DNA of 64,000 bases from Galeopsis tetrahit. Its lineage: Eukaryota > Streptophyta > Magnoliopsida > Lamiales > Lamiaceae. The DNA lies in contig OY776119.1 in the NCBI GenBank assembly GCA_963675135.1, forward strand, positions 79,291,727 through 79,355,726, given 5' to 3'. The position numbers were made by a program, and so were the translations under genes. This document shows positions 11,710 through 20,855 of this stretch, piece after piece (within the stretch, counting starts at the first letter, position 1; each line of letters begins with the position of its first letter). The notes beneath the pieces were generated by a model, which ran no database searches, had not been told where the DNA came from, and was given only the letters and a program-made list of their open reading frames with translations.

Positions 11710-14027
11710 ACATAAATTTGAACAAGTAATATATCATTACCTTCTTGTCTTCTAAACAAAGTTCTATCAACTTTGCCTTTTGTAAAACCATTTTCAAGTA
11801 AGAATAAAGAAAGAGTATCATACCATGCTCTTGGAGCTTGTTTCAATCCATAGAGTGCTTTCTTTAACCTGTATACTTGGTGACTATTCACTTCAAAACC
11901 AGGTGGTTGTTCCACATAAACTTCTTCAGCAAGTATACCATTCAAAAATGCACTTTTCACATCCATTTGATACACAGTAAATTTCATATGTGCAGTATAA
12001 GCAAGGAACAATCTTATAGCTTCTAGTCTAGCTACAGGGGCAAAAGTCTCATCATAATCAATACCCTCAGCTTGAGAGTAGCCCTGAGCAACTAATCTAG
12101 CTTTGTTTCTAACTACAAGATCATTTTCATCCCTTTTGTTCTTGAAAATCCACTTAGTGCCTACAACATTATGATTACTAGGTCTATCAACAAGTTCCCA
12201 AACTTCATTTCTAGTGAACTGATTAAGTTCTTCCTGCATGGCTATAATCCAGTTACTATCACTTAAAGCTTCAATCACTGTTTTAGGCTCAATAGATGAT
12301 AGAAAACAACACCAGCAAAATAAAGACTTACTAGGTTCTTCCTTTGAATCAAACAATTGTTTTCTAGTTTTAACACCTATACTAGAATCACCTAGAATCA
12401 GATCAGTAGAATGAGCAGACTTCCATGTCCTTCTATTCTTAACAGTATCATAATTTTTATCATGCAAATTATCATTTATATCAGTATTATTTATATCAGC
12501 AGTTTTGTTCACAGGAGAGCAGTCATTCAGTTCTTGTATTTCAGAAGTTTTAGATGACTCACCTTTGTCTTTTACCTTTTCTTTATCAGAATCTTGATCT
12601 AGAACATTCAGGAAAGGATTATAAGCTTGTACAGATTCATATATTCCTGTATCATCATCTTCATTGTTGATTTGGAGCTGTAATTTGTCAATTTTCTTAC
12701 TGAGCTGATGATCAGCAGAGTCCTGCACATTCTCATCAAAGACTACATGGGGTGTTTCTTCCACACATAGGGTAGAGTAATTAAACACTCTAAATGCTTT
12801 TCTTACAGAAGAGTATCCTAAGAATATCCCTTCATCAGCTTTTGCATCAAAAGCATTTAATTTACTTTTGCCATTGTTATGTATGAAACACTTACATCCA
12901 AAGATATGAAAATAAGAAACTCTTGGTTTTCTGCCTTTCCATACCTCATAAGGTGTTTTACCATGCACCTTATTAAGAGCACTTCGATTTTGGGAGTGGC
13001 AAGCTGTGTTAATAGCTTCTGCCCAAAATTTCTGAGGTGTGTTGAATTCTGCAATCATGGCTCTGCAAGCTTCTTTTAGTGTTCTGTTTCTCCTCTCTGC
13101 AACACCATTTTGTTGAGGGGTTCTGGCTGCACTTATCAAATGCTGTATGCCAGACTTAGAACAGTAGTCAGAAATGTAATAATTAATAAATTCAGTCCCC
13201 TTGTCACTCCTAATCTTGACAATGGGATGACCTTTTTCAACCTGCAACCTCTTCAATAGATCTGGAAGTAGTGTTTGTGTATCACTCTTTTTGTGTAGAA
13301 AGACTACCCAAGTAAACTTAGAATAATCATCTACAACAACTAGAGTATACCTTCTTCCATTCAATGTAGGAGGATTGATAGGACCATGAAGATCCATATG
13401 CAAGAGTTCTAAGACTCTGCTTGTTGAAAGAGTTGGAATGGACTTAAATGAAACCTTTACCTGTTTACCTTTTTGACAGGAATCACATACTTGTGATTTG
13501 GAATAGATTTCATTAGGAATGCCCTCAACAAGATGTTCTCTAGCAATCTTGTTTATTATCTTAAAGTTCAGATGGCAGAGGCGTTTATGCCAGAGCCAAC
13601 TGTTTTCTTTAGGACTCCTAGTAATAAGACAGGCATTCTTAGGACAACTATTCCAATTCACAATGTATACACTTCCTTTTCTTGTGCCAACAAGTAGAAC
13701 ATTGTGAGTCCTTTTATCAATTATTTCACATCTTCTGGTTTTGAACTGAACCTTGTATCCCCTGTCACAGAATTGAGATACAAATAACAAATTATACTTC
13801 AAACCTTCAACATAGGAGACATCTTGGATTTCAACATCTCCATTCTCGATGAATCCAAATCCTTTTGTGATTGCTATTGAGCTATCACCAAAGATGACTT
13901 TTGGTCCTTCCTTCTCATGATAGTCAGTAAGTAAGGCCTTGGTACCAGTCATATGGTGTGAACACCCACTGTCTATGTACCAAGTCTCACCAACTGAACC
14001 ACCTTTCTTGTATAAGTCCAGTCGATC
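11710..14027 (-). pseudogene. pol: Copia A pol, 5' part: protease, integrase, RT N-terminus
   Basis: The protein begins next to the protease active site (WYIDSGCSHHMTG), followed by the GAG-pre-integrase zinc finger (H-x3-H ... C-x2-C), the integrase core with D, D and E residues (HMDLHGP, RSDKGTEF, GVAERRN), and RT up to YV. Then the 44-nt segment changes the frame and a stop follows at 11694. There is no ATG before the protease: the frame opens at a TAA at 14052-14054, and the gag stop lies upstream at 14066-14068 in another frame. The most economical start is a splice acceptor at 14028. The element cannot make an active RT of its own. Confidence 0.9.
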
Positions 14028-14101
14028 CTGCAAAGTAGTGATCTTAATAACTTAGGTACCCTTGTTTATTGGGGTCCTTGGGGGTTAGTAGTGAGAGGTA
14101 C
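14028..14101 (-). other. Candidate 74-nt intron joining gag to pol (Copia A)
   Basis: On the minus strand the interval starts TGG|GTACCT and ends TTTGCAG|GAT, with TACTAAC 54 nt before the acceptor. Both junctions are phase 0: the donor falls after gag codon 840, and the acceptor opens the pol frame just before the protease. Removal would delete the gag stop and the TAA in the pol frame. The same interval, same length and phases, is in Copia B (23376-23449). Splicing is inferred, not shown. Confidence 0.6.
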
Positions 14102-16621
14102 CCAAATGAACATTGAGGATTTGAATAAGTGGGACCTCTTCAGTTTCCTTCCAAATTTATCACAGAACAGTACTTTATTAACCAGTTCAGAATTATCAGC
14201 AGACTTAGGATCTATTTTTCTGAGATAGCCTTTCCTTGGTTCTATCCCTTTTTCAGTAAGATCAGTATGTCTGTAATAGTTTGAATATGGTCTAAAAGCA
14301 TGTGGACCATAAGGCTTATAAATTTGCTTTGGTCTTTTCTCTCCATAGATATCATAGGATAAAGGAGGAGGATAAAGAACAGGTTTATTATGATAATGAG
14401 GCACAAATCTCCTAGGTTTAGTTGAATACAGCTGAGACTGCCTTATAAAAGGAGGTCTAGGCTCTTCCCAACTTGCCTGTGCTTGTCTTGACCTACTGTT
14501 CTGAGTTTGTCTCTTCTGATTCCAGGACTGATCTGATCTGGTCAGAGGAGTATAACTCTTCTGGTATGGTCTTGACTGTACTGGTCTTAATACATTCTTC
14601 ATTTTACCATTCTTGGTAGTAGGAGGGATGTATTTAGACTGTACTTTGATATGTGGATCATCATCATAAGTCATAGGTTCTTTTCCTTTATCTAGTTGCA
14701 AAGAACTTGTACTAGCTTCATTAGTGTTCTTAAATTCTGAAGTAGATGGACTAGGCAGATCAGTACCTATTCCTCTTTTATAATTTGGAGCTCTATATCT
14801 GTCTGAGATAGTTTGATTAATCTTAGTAGAGTTAATCATCCCAGATAGCTTTCGATCTAGGCTCACTACTTTAGATTCTAAGAATCTATTGCGCTCTTCA
14901 AGTTTTTCACATTTAATCTTTAAATCATTGAATTCATTAGTCTCTTTGGCTTGATTTTTGAGCATACCCTGATATAGTTTGTCAATGGATGCATACTTTT
15001 CTTGGAGTTGAGACAACTCTTCTGATAGCCTTGCATTTATGATAGCTATATTAGGATCTACTTTTGACTGAGCTTCTTTTAGCTTAATGATTTCTTGCTT
15101 TAAAGATATATTCTCATCACTAATTTCCATGAATGCTTTGTTAGCTTGTAGAAGGTCTTCTTCAGTCACTCCTTGGGAATGATGAAGACTACTTCCTACA
15201 CTGCTAACAGCAGCATCACTTTCATCAGTGTCAGAATTGTCACAAGATTGAAATGAGTTAACAGATGATACCTCATCATTTATTTTGGCCATCATCACCA
15301 GTCCATCATCTGCTATGAAGGCTTCATCTTCATTGCTAGAGAGGTAGTCAGATGAAGACGATGGTAACTCTTCTGATTCCGAATCAGAGTCATTGTAAGC
15401 CATCATTGCCTTCTTACCCTTTGCATATTTTCGATCTCTTCTGGCTTTCCTTTCTTCTCGATCTTCAGAACTCAGATCAGGACATTCATAAGCATAATGA
15501 CCTGGCTTATCACAATTATAGCAAACAGGATTGTTAGAAGTTCTTTTAGGAGGAGAATGCTTTCTGTTCCTGTCATGCTTGTCAATTGAGTTCCTGTATT
15601 TCTTATCAGAATACTTTCTATCTCTCTTTTCAGATGAGTTCCTATCTCTCCTGTTCTCTTTAGAGATCTCATCCCTTCTTTCAGAAGAGTTTTGATCCCT
15701 TCTGTTCACAGAAGAGTCCCTGTTATTAGAACCCTTAGTTTCCTTATAGAATCTCTTGTACCTGCCATACCTCTCGTTCAATTTATCAAATCTTTTGATC
15801 ATAAGGCTCATCTGATCTTTCAGACTAAGATCAGAACTATCTAGTTCATCTTTTATGCTTGAGGCCTTAGACTTAGATGATCTAGACCCCTTAGAGGTAG
15901 AGGCTTTAAAAGCTATGTCCTTAGAGGCATCCTTATCCTTATGAATCACAGTAATAGGATCTTCTTCATCTAACTCAAACTCATGTGCCTTAAGTGTTTG
16001 GAACATAGTTTCTGCTGGCCAAGAATCAATGTCTTGTGTGGTTTTAATGATCATCTTGACCATTTTCCACCTTTCATCCAAGGCTTTCAAGATTCTCAGG
16101 TTAACTTCTCTGTCAGTATAAGTCTTTCCTAATACATCAAGATCATTCATAATTTTGGTAAATCGAGTATCCAACTCATCAATTGATTCTCCTGGCTTCA
16201 TCTTAAATGATTCAAACCTTTGGACAGTAGTGGATAACTTGCTTTCTTTGATCAGTGTAGTACCTTCACAAAGAATAGCCAGTTTGTCCCACATATGTTT
16301 TGCAGTCTTACATTTTAATACTTTACCAAGATACTCATTTGGTAAGGTATGTAAAATGTAGTTCTTGGCAAGACTGTCCAAATTGTTTTGTTTCATTTCT
16401 TCCGAAGTCAGTTCTGACCTTGGTTTAGGGACCAGTGCTCCAACTGGTTTTGATGGATCCAGAACAGCAGTGTTTTCCACCATGATAACAATTGGTCCTT
16501 CAGTCACCACAGATACCATTAGATCATGGGTCGAGCTAAAGATGGCATCCATCCTCAGCTTCCAGTAGTCATAATCTGCAATCTTGAACTTAGGCAGCTT
16601 GTTCACATTAGTGTCATCCAT
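14066..16621 (-). CDS. gag: Copia A Gag, 851 aa
   Basis: The ORF starts at an ATG about 150 nt after the primer site. The N-terminal 230 residues resemble the UBN2/retrotransposon gag fold of Copia elements. A stretch rich in Arg, Asp and Ser precedes a single CCHC zinc knuckle (CYNCDKPGHYAYEC) near residue 367. Then come an acidic Ser-rich region, a coiled coil (about 475-610) and a basic, Tyr- and Pro-rich C-terminus likely to bind RNA. It forms the virus-like particle and packages element RNA (family knowledge). The ORF is intact and closely similar to Gag of Copia B. Eleven codons and the stop lie within the candidate intron, so spliced RNA would extend into pol. Confidence 0.95.
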   Translation of the reverse strand: MDDTNVNKLPKFKIADYDYWKLRMDAIFSSTHDLMVSVVTEGPIVIMVENTAVLDPSKPVGALVPKPRSELTSEEMKQNNLDSLAKNYILHTLPNEYLGKVLKCKTAKHMWDKLAILCEGTTLIKESKLSTTVQRFESFKMKPGESIDELDTRFTKIMNDLDVLGKTYTDREVNLRILKALDERWKMVKMIIKTTQDIDSWPAETMFQTLKAHEFELDEEDPITVIHKDKDASKDIAFKASTSKGSRSSKSKASSIKDELDSSDLSLKDQMSLMIKRFDKLNERYGRYKRFYKETKGSNNRDSSVNRRDQNSSERRDEISKENRRDRNSSEKRDRKYSDKKYRNSIDKHDRNRKHSPPKRTSNNPVCYNCDKPGHYAYECPDLSSEDREERKARRDRKYAKGKKAMMAYNDSDSESEELPSSSSDYLSSNEDEAFIADDGLVMMAKINDEVSSVNSFQSCDNSDTDESDAAVSSVGSSLHHSQGVTEEDLLQANKAFMEISDENISLKQEIIKLKEAQSKVDPNIAIINARLSEELSQLQEKYASIDKLYQGMLKNQAKETNEFNDLKIKCEKLEERNRFLESKVVSLDRKLSGMINSTKINQTISDRYRAPNYKRGIGTDLPSPSTSEFKNTNEASTSSLQLDKGKEPMTYDDDPHIKVQSKYIPPTTKNGKMKNVLRPVQSRPYQKSYTPLTRSDQSWNQKRQTQNSRSRQAQASWEEPRPPFIRQSQLYSTKPRRFVPHYHNKPVLYPPPLSYDIYGEKRPKQIYKPYGPHAFRPYSNYYRHTDLTEKGIEPRKGYLRKIDPKSADNSELVNKVLFCDKFGRKLKRSHLFKSSMFIWVPLTTNPQGPQ

Positions 16622-16768
16622 GTTTGATTAGACAAATAGGATCAGTAGTATAGCAGATAGATTTCAAGTATTCAGATAGTAACAAATATCAAGAAATAAC
16701 AGCAAGATCAGTAAAATATCCCTCAAGATCTGTAAGGTTATCAAGAAACAGCAGTCCAAAGAACTACT

Positions 16769-16780
16769 GCTCTGATACCA
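16769..16780 (-). promoter_or_regulatory. Primer-binding site of Copia A (tRNA-iMet)
   Basis: The minus strand reads TGGTATCAGAGC two bases after the 5' LTR. It is complementary to the 3' end of plant initiator methionine tRNA, the standard Copia primer, and fixes the element's direction. Confidence 0.95.
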
Positions 16781-16782
16781 CT

Positions 16783-18489
16783 TGTTGGTCCCAAAGTTGA
16801 GTTAAGATTGAGTAAGCTAAGAAAGTCTAGAGGGGAGGGGTGAATAGACTTTCAAAAATCTTTCAAAATATCAGAATATGCAATGCGGAATTTAGTCTTC
16901 TTATGTACTGTACTGTGCTTACTCAGCTCAGATCAGTACTTTCAGAATAATATGGGCCTTACTAGTTTATACTCAACTTTTCTATAGATCTTTATCTTTG
17001 TTAATTCTTAATGTTCTTGGTCAAACAATTCAAACAAATATCAAACAGTGAATGTAAAGAACACAGAATTTTATAGTGGTTCGACAAATGTCTACATCCA
17101 CTCTCACAACTCCAGTTGTGAAGTTTTATTACTCTTCCTTCTTGAGTTTCTTGTGGCTTAAAGTCCCAAGATTAAGACTTTGATCTTATCGATTATACCT
17201 CCAGGTATATCTTCGATCTACTAGTAATTCTACAAGTAACTAGCACACTTGTTTTACAAAATACAAACTTAAACTTGAAAAGTAAAACTTCTCTTTGAAT
17301 AGCCTTTGATTCTTCTCTTCAATTCAGTGGCTCTTCTCTTCTTTAATATCCTTCAACTCTGTGAGTTTTTCCTTGTGCTCTGTAGACTTAGATTGCTTGT
17401 AAACGCTTTAAGATCAGTAATTGCTCAGTAGTAGCAGTCGTCTCTTCAAGTAGGAGATCATACAGTATTTATAGAACTTAGTATGACAGTTAGCAGTTTG
17501 TGAACTAACTCTCAACTAACTCTAAAACTGTTTTTGTAACTTCTTCTTGTAACCGACTTCGTAACTTCCTTCCAAGTCAGCATATCTTCAATAAATCTTC
17601 AGTTACTCTTTACATAAGTTTTCCAAACTTATTCTTCAATTTCACCAAATCAGCACAGTAACTTACTGTTCTGATTTTTACTCTTCGGATTTTACTGTTC
17701 GGATTTTACTCTGCTGAGTCAGTCAGCACAGTAACTTAACACCTTTCAAAACTTCTCCAGAATTCCTTCTAAGCTCTTCTTCAACTCTTCTTTGAAGTCT
17801 TCTTAGTCTGAAGTAGTCTTCTGAGTCTTCATTAGTCTTCTGGTCTTCTTCTAATCTAGTTCTAATCTACTGTTCTGAACTTTTACAATGCTGAATACAA
17901 TAAAATACAAACTTACAAATATAAAACCTATCTATACATCAACTGAACTATATACAGATGAGTATATCTAAGTCCTATACTATAAGCTGTCTATACAATA
18001 CAAATCATCAGCTTAGTTCCTAACAGTTCATATATCAGATCAGTAACCAATAAGATCAGTAACTCATAAGATCAGTAAATACTAAGATGAGTAAACACTT
18101 AAGATCAGTAACTTACATATAAGACAAGTAAGCATATAAGATCAGTAAGTATATCAGATCAGTAACTCAGATTTCAAATATCTCATATAAGATCACTAAA
18201 AATATTCTCAGTTTCCATACTCAGATCAGTAATCTTATTTCAATATTACTCAGTTAAGATCAGTAACTTTATTCTTACTATTACTCAATAAGATCAGTAA
18301 ACTTATTTCAGTTAGCATTAAGATCAGTAATCTCAATTCAAGTTTCTCATCAGATTAGTAAGCTTAGATTCAGATGACTTAGTTAAGATGACTTAGAACC
18401 ACATATATCACTAACTTTAAGTTGCTTTTGGCCATCAAAACATACTTTCATCAACTAGAACATTGTTTATAAGGATTCATATCCCAACA
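16783..18489 (-). repeat. Copia A 5' LTR (right, 1707 bp), promoter
   Basis: Same length as the left LTR with about four differences by eye. A TATA-like box (CTATAAATA on the minus strand) lies at 17466-17474, so transcription should start around 17440 and run left. The U3 part (about 18030-18360) holds the TACTGATCT array. It faces the 5' LTR of Copia B across about 520 bp of gypsy DNA. Confidence 0.95.
17466..17474 (-). promoter_or_regulatory. TATA box of the Copia A 5' LTR
   Basis: The minus strand reads CTATAAATA in a conserved context (AAGTTCTATAAATACTG) shared by all four LTRs of the two elements. Its place in the LTR suits a U3/R boundary. Confidence 0.6.
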
Positions 18490-18494
18490 ATGAA
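18490..18494. repeat. Target-site duplication of Copia A, right copy (ATGAA)
   Basis: This is a perfect copy of 4444-4448, directly after the terminal CA of the right LTR. Confidence 0.97.
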
Positions 18495-19009
18495 GGTTGT
18501 GCGTCTAGCCATGAAGGTTATCAGACTATGGTGAAGAAGGTATTTAGAGCGGGTTTCTACTGGCCCAATATAATCAGAGACGCTAGGGAATATGTGAAGA
18601 AATGCGAGAAGTGCCAGAAGAATGGACCCTTAATACGAGTACCTGCAGAGGAGATGGGGGCCATGCACTCGCCTTGTCCCTTCGCCAAATGGGGAATAGA
18701 TCTAGTCGGACCCTTCCCCCTGGCACCTGGGGGAAGGAAATTTTTGATTGTGGCCGTGGATTACTTTAGTAAGTGGGTAGAGGCTGTACCCTTGGCCAAG
18801 ATAGAGGAAGATAATGTAATTCTATTTCTGGCTAGACATATTTGTTGCAGGTTTGGAGTGCCCAGAATATTGGTCTCTGACAACGGGACACAATTCAATG
18901 GGGAGAAGGTGAGAAAGTGGCGCGAAAGATGGAATATCATACAGAGATTTACTTCGGTGGCCCATCCACAAGCCAATGGACAAGTGGAAGTTACAAATAG
19001 AATCCTAGT
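18495..19009 (+). pseudogene. pol: Gypsy integrase, middle fragment (zinc finger end and catalytic core)
   Basis: This continues the gypsy polyprotein after Copia A. It holds the second His and the C-x2-C pair of the integrase zinc finger (KCEKCQ) and the rve core with GIDLVGPF (first Asp), VSDNGTQF (second Asp) and NGQVEV (Glu, near 18986). Spacing fits a DD35E integrase. The frame is intact until Copia B at 19010, which lies only some 20 nt after the catalytic Glu codon. As it stands it has no start and no C-terminus. Confidence 0.93.
19005..19009. repeat. Target-site duplication of Copia B, left copy (CTAGT)
   Basis: CTAGT directly precedes the TG of the 5' LTR and recurs at 32492-32496 directly after the 3' LTR. 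Confidence 0.97.
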
Positions 19010-20694
19010 TGTTGGGATATGAATCCTATAAACAATGTTCTAGTTGATGAAAGTATGTTTTGATGGCCAAAAGCAACTTAAAGTTAGTGATATATGTGGT
19101 TCTAAGTCATCTTAACTAAGTCATCTGAATATAAGCTTACTAATCTGATGAGAAACTTAAGATTGAGTTTACTGATCTTAATGCTAACTGAAATAAGTTT
19201 ACTGATCTTATTGAGTAATATTAAGAATAAAATTACTGATCTTAACTGAGTCATATGAAATAAGATTACTGATCTTAGTGTGGAAACTGAGAATATTTTT
19301 AGTGATCTTATATGAGATATTTGAAATCTGAGTTACTGATCTGATATACTTACTGATCTTATATGCTTACTGATCTTATATGTAAGTTACTGTTCTTAAG
19401 TGTTTACTGATATTAGATATTTACTGATCTTATATGGAAGTTATTGAACTTACATGAGTTACTGATCTTATGAGTTACTGATCTTATTAGTTACTGATCT
19501 GATATATGAACTGTTAGGAACTAAGCTGATGTTTTGTATTGTGTAGACAGCTTATAGTATATGACTTAGAAATACTCATTTGTATATAGTTCAGTTGTTG
19601 TATAGATAGGTTTTATATTTGTAAAGTTGTATTTTGTTGTATTCAGCATTGTAAAGCTCAGAACAGTAAAATCAGAACACAAGATTAGGAATAGATTAGG
19701 AGAAGATCAGAAGACTCAGAGGACTACTTCAGAATAAGAAGACTTCAAGAAGAGTTGAAGATAAGCTGAGAAGAAATCTGAAGAAGTTTTGAACAGTTTT
19801 TGGTTACTGTGCTGATTGAGTCAGAAGAGTAAAAATCAGCAGAGTAAAATCCGAAGAGTAAAAATCAGAACAGTAAGTTACTGTGCTGATTTAGTGAAAC
19901 TAAAGAATAAGTTTGGGAAGCTTATTTAAGGTGTAACTGGAGATTTATTGAAGATATGCTGACTTAAAAGGAAGTTACAAAGTCGGTTACAAGAAGAAGT
20001 TACAAAAACAGTTTTAGAGTTAGTTGAAAGTTAGTTCACAAACTGCTAACTGTCATACTAAGTTCTATAAATACTGTATGATCTCCTACTGCTAAAGACT
20101 ACTGAAGCAATTACTGATCTTAGAGAAATCAAGAGCAAGTCTACAAGCAAGAACTCACAGAGTTGAAGGAGATTGAAGGAAGAAGAAGAAGCCACTGAAT
20201 TGAAGAGAAGAATCAAAGGCTATTCAAAGAGAAGTTTTACTTTTCAAGTTTAAGTTTGTATTTTGTAAAACAAGTGTGCTAGTTACTTGTAGAATTACTA
20301 GTAGATCGAAGATATACCTGGAGGTATAATCGAAAAGATCAAAGTCTTAATCTTGGGACTTTAAGCCACAAGAAGCTCAAGAAGAGTAATAAAACTTCAC
20401 AACTAGAGTTGTGAGAGTGGATGTAGACATTTGTCGAACCACTATAAAATTCTGTGTTCTTTACTTTACTGTTTGATATTTGTTTGAATTGTTTAACTAA
20501 GAACATTAAGAATTAACAAAGATAAAGATCTACATAAAAGTTGAGTATAAATTTGATTGGGCTCATTAGTAATCTGATTATTCCGCATTGTGTATTCTGA
20601 TATATTGAAAGATTTTTGAAAAGTCTATTCACCCCTCCCCTCTAGACATTTTCACTAGCTTACTCAATATTATTAACTCAACTTGGGACCAACA
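19010..20694 (+). repeat. Copia B 5' LTR (1685 bp), promoter
   Basis: Begins TGTTGGGATATG and ends GGGACCAACA. Between about 19130 and 19510 it holds eleven or so TACTGATCT words plus one-base variants, about one every 30 bp. A TATA-like box is at 20065-20073. Confidence 0.96.
20065..20073 (+). promoter_or_regulatory. TATA box of the Copia B 5' LTR
   Basis: CTATAAATA in the same context as in Copia A, about 620 bp before the LTR end. The transcript should begin near 20100. Confidence 0.6.
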
Positions 20695-20696
20695 AG

Positions 20697-20708
20697 TGGT
20701 ATCAGAGC
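20697..20708 (+). promoter_or_regulatory. Primer-binding site of Copia B (tRNA-iMet)
   Basis: TGGTATCAGAGC, two bases after the 5' LTR, complementary to the 3' end of plant initiator Met tRNA. Confidence 0.95.
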
Positions 20709-20855
20709 AGTAGTTCATTGGACTGCTGTTTCTTGATAACCTTACAGATCTTGAGGGATATTTTACTGATCTTACTGTTATTTCTTGATACTTGTTACTA
20801 TCTGAATACTTGAAATCTATCTGCTATACTACTGATCCTATTTGTCTAAACAAAC

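Larger units (their letters stand above)
4449..18489 (-). mobile_element. Copia A: full-length Ty1/copia element, minus strand, Sirevirus-like layout
   Basis: The 14,041-bp element has 1707-bp LTRs (TG...CA), an iMet primer site next to the right LTR and a polypurine tract next to the left one, so it is transcribed right to left. The order is LTR, gag, protease-integrase-RT-RNase H, a roughly 1.3-kb spacer, a third ORF of 1021 codons, PPT, LTR. The Copia domain order, the CCHC gag and the extra ORF at the env position resemble Sirevirus elements; lineage placement is inference. The LTRs differ at about four sites by eye (roughly 0.2 percent), so insertion is recent. It is same-family with Copia B and disabled at the RT active site. 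Confidence 0.95.

Noticed and set aside
14028..14101. Programmed frameshift between gag and pol of the Copia family
   Set aside because: The pol frame contains a TAA (14052-14054 in A, 23423-23425 in B) downstream of the gag stop, so a shift within gag would still end at once.
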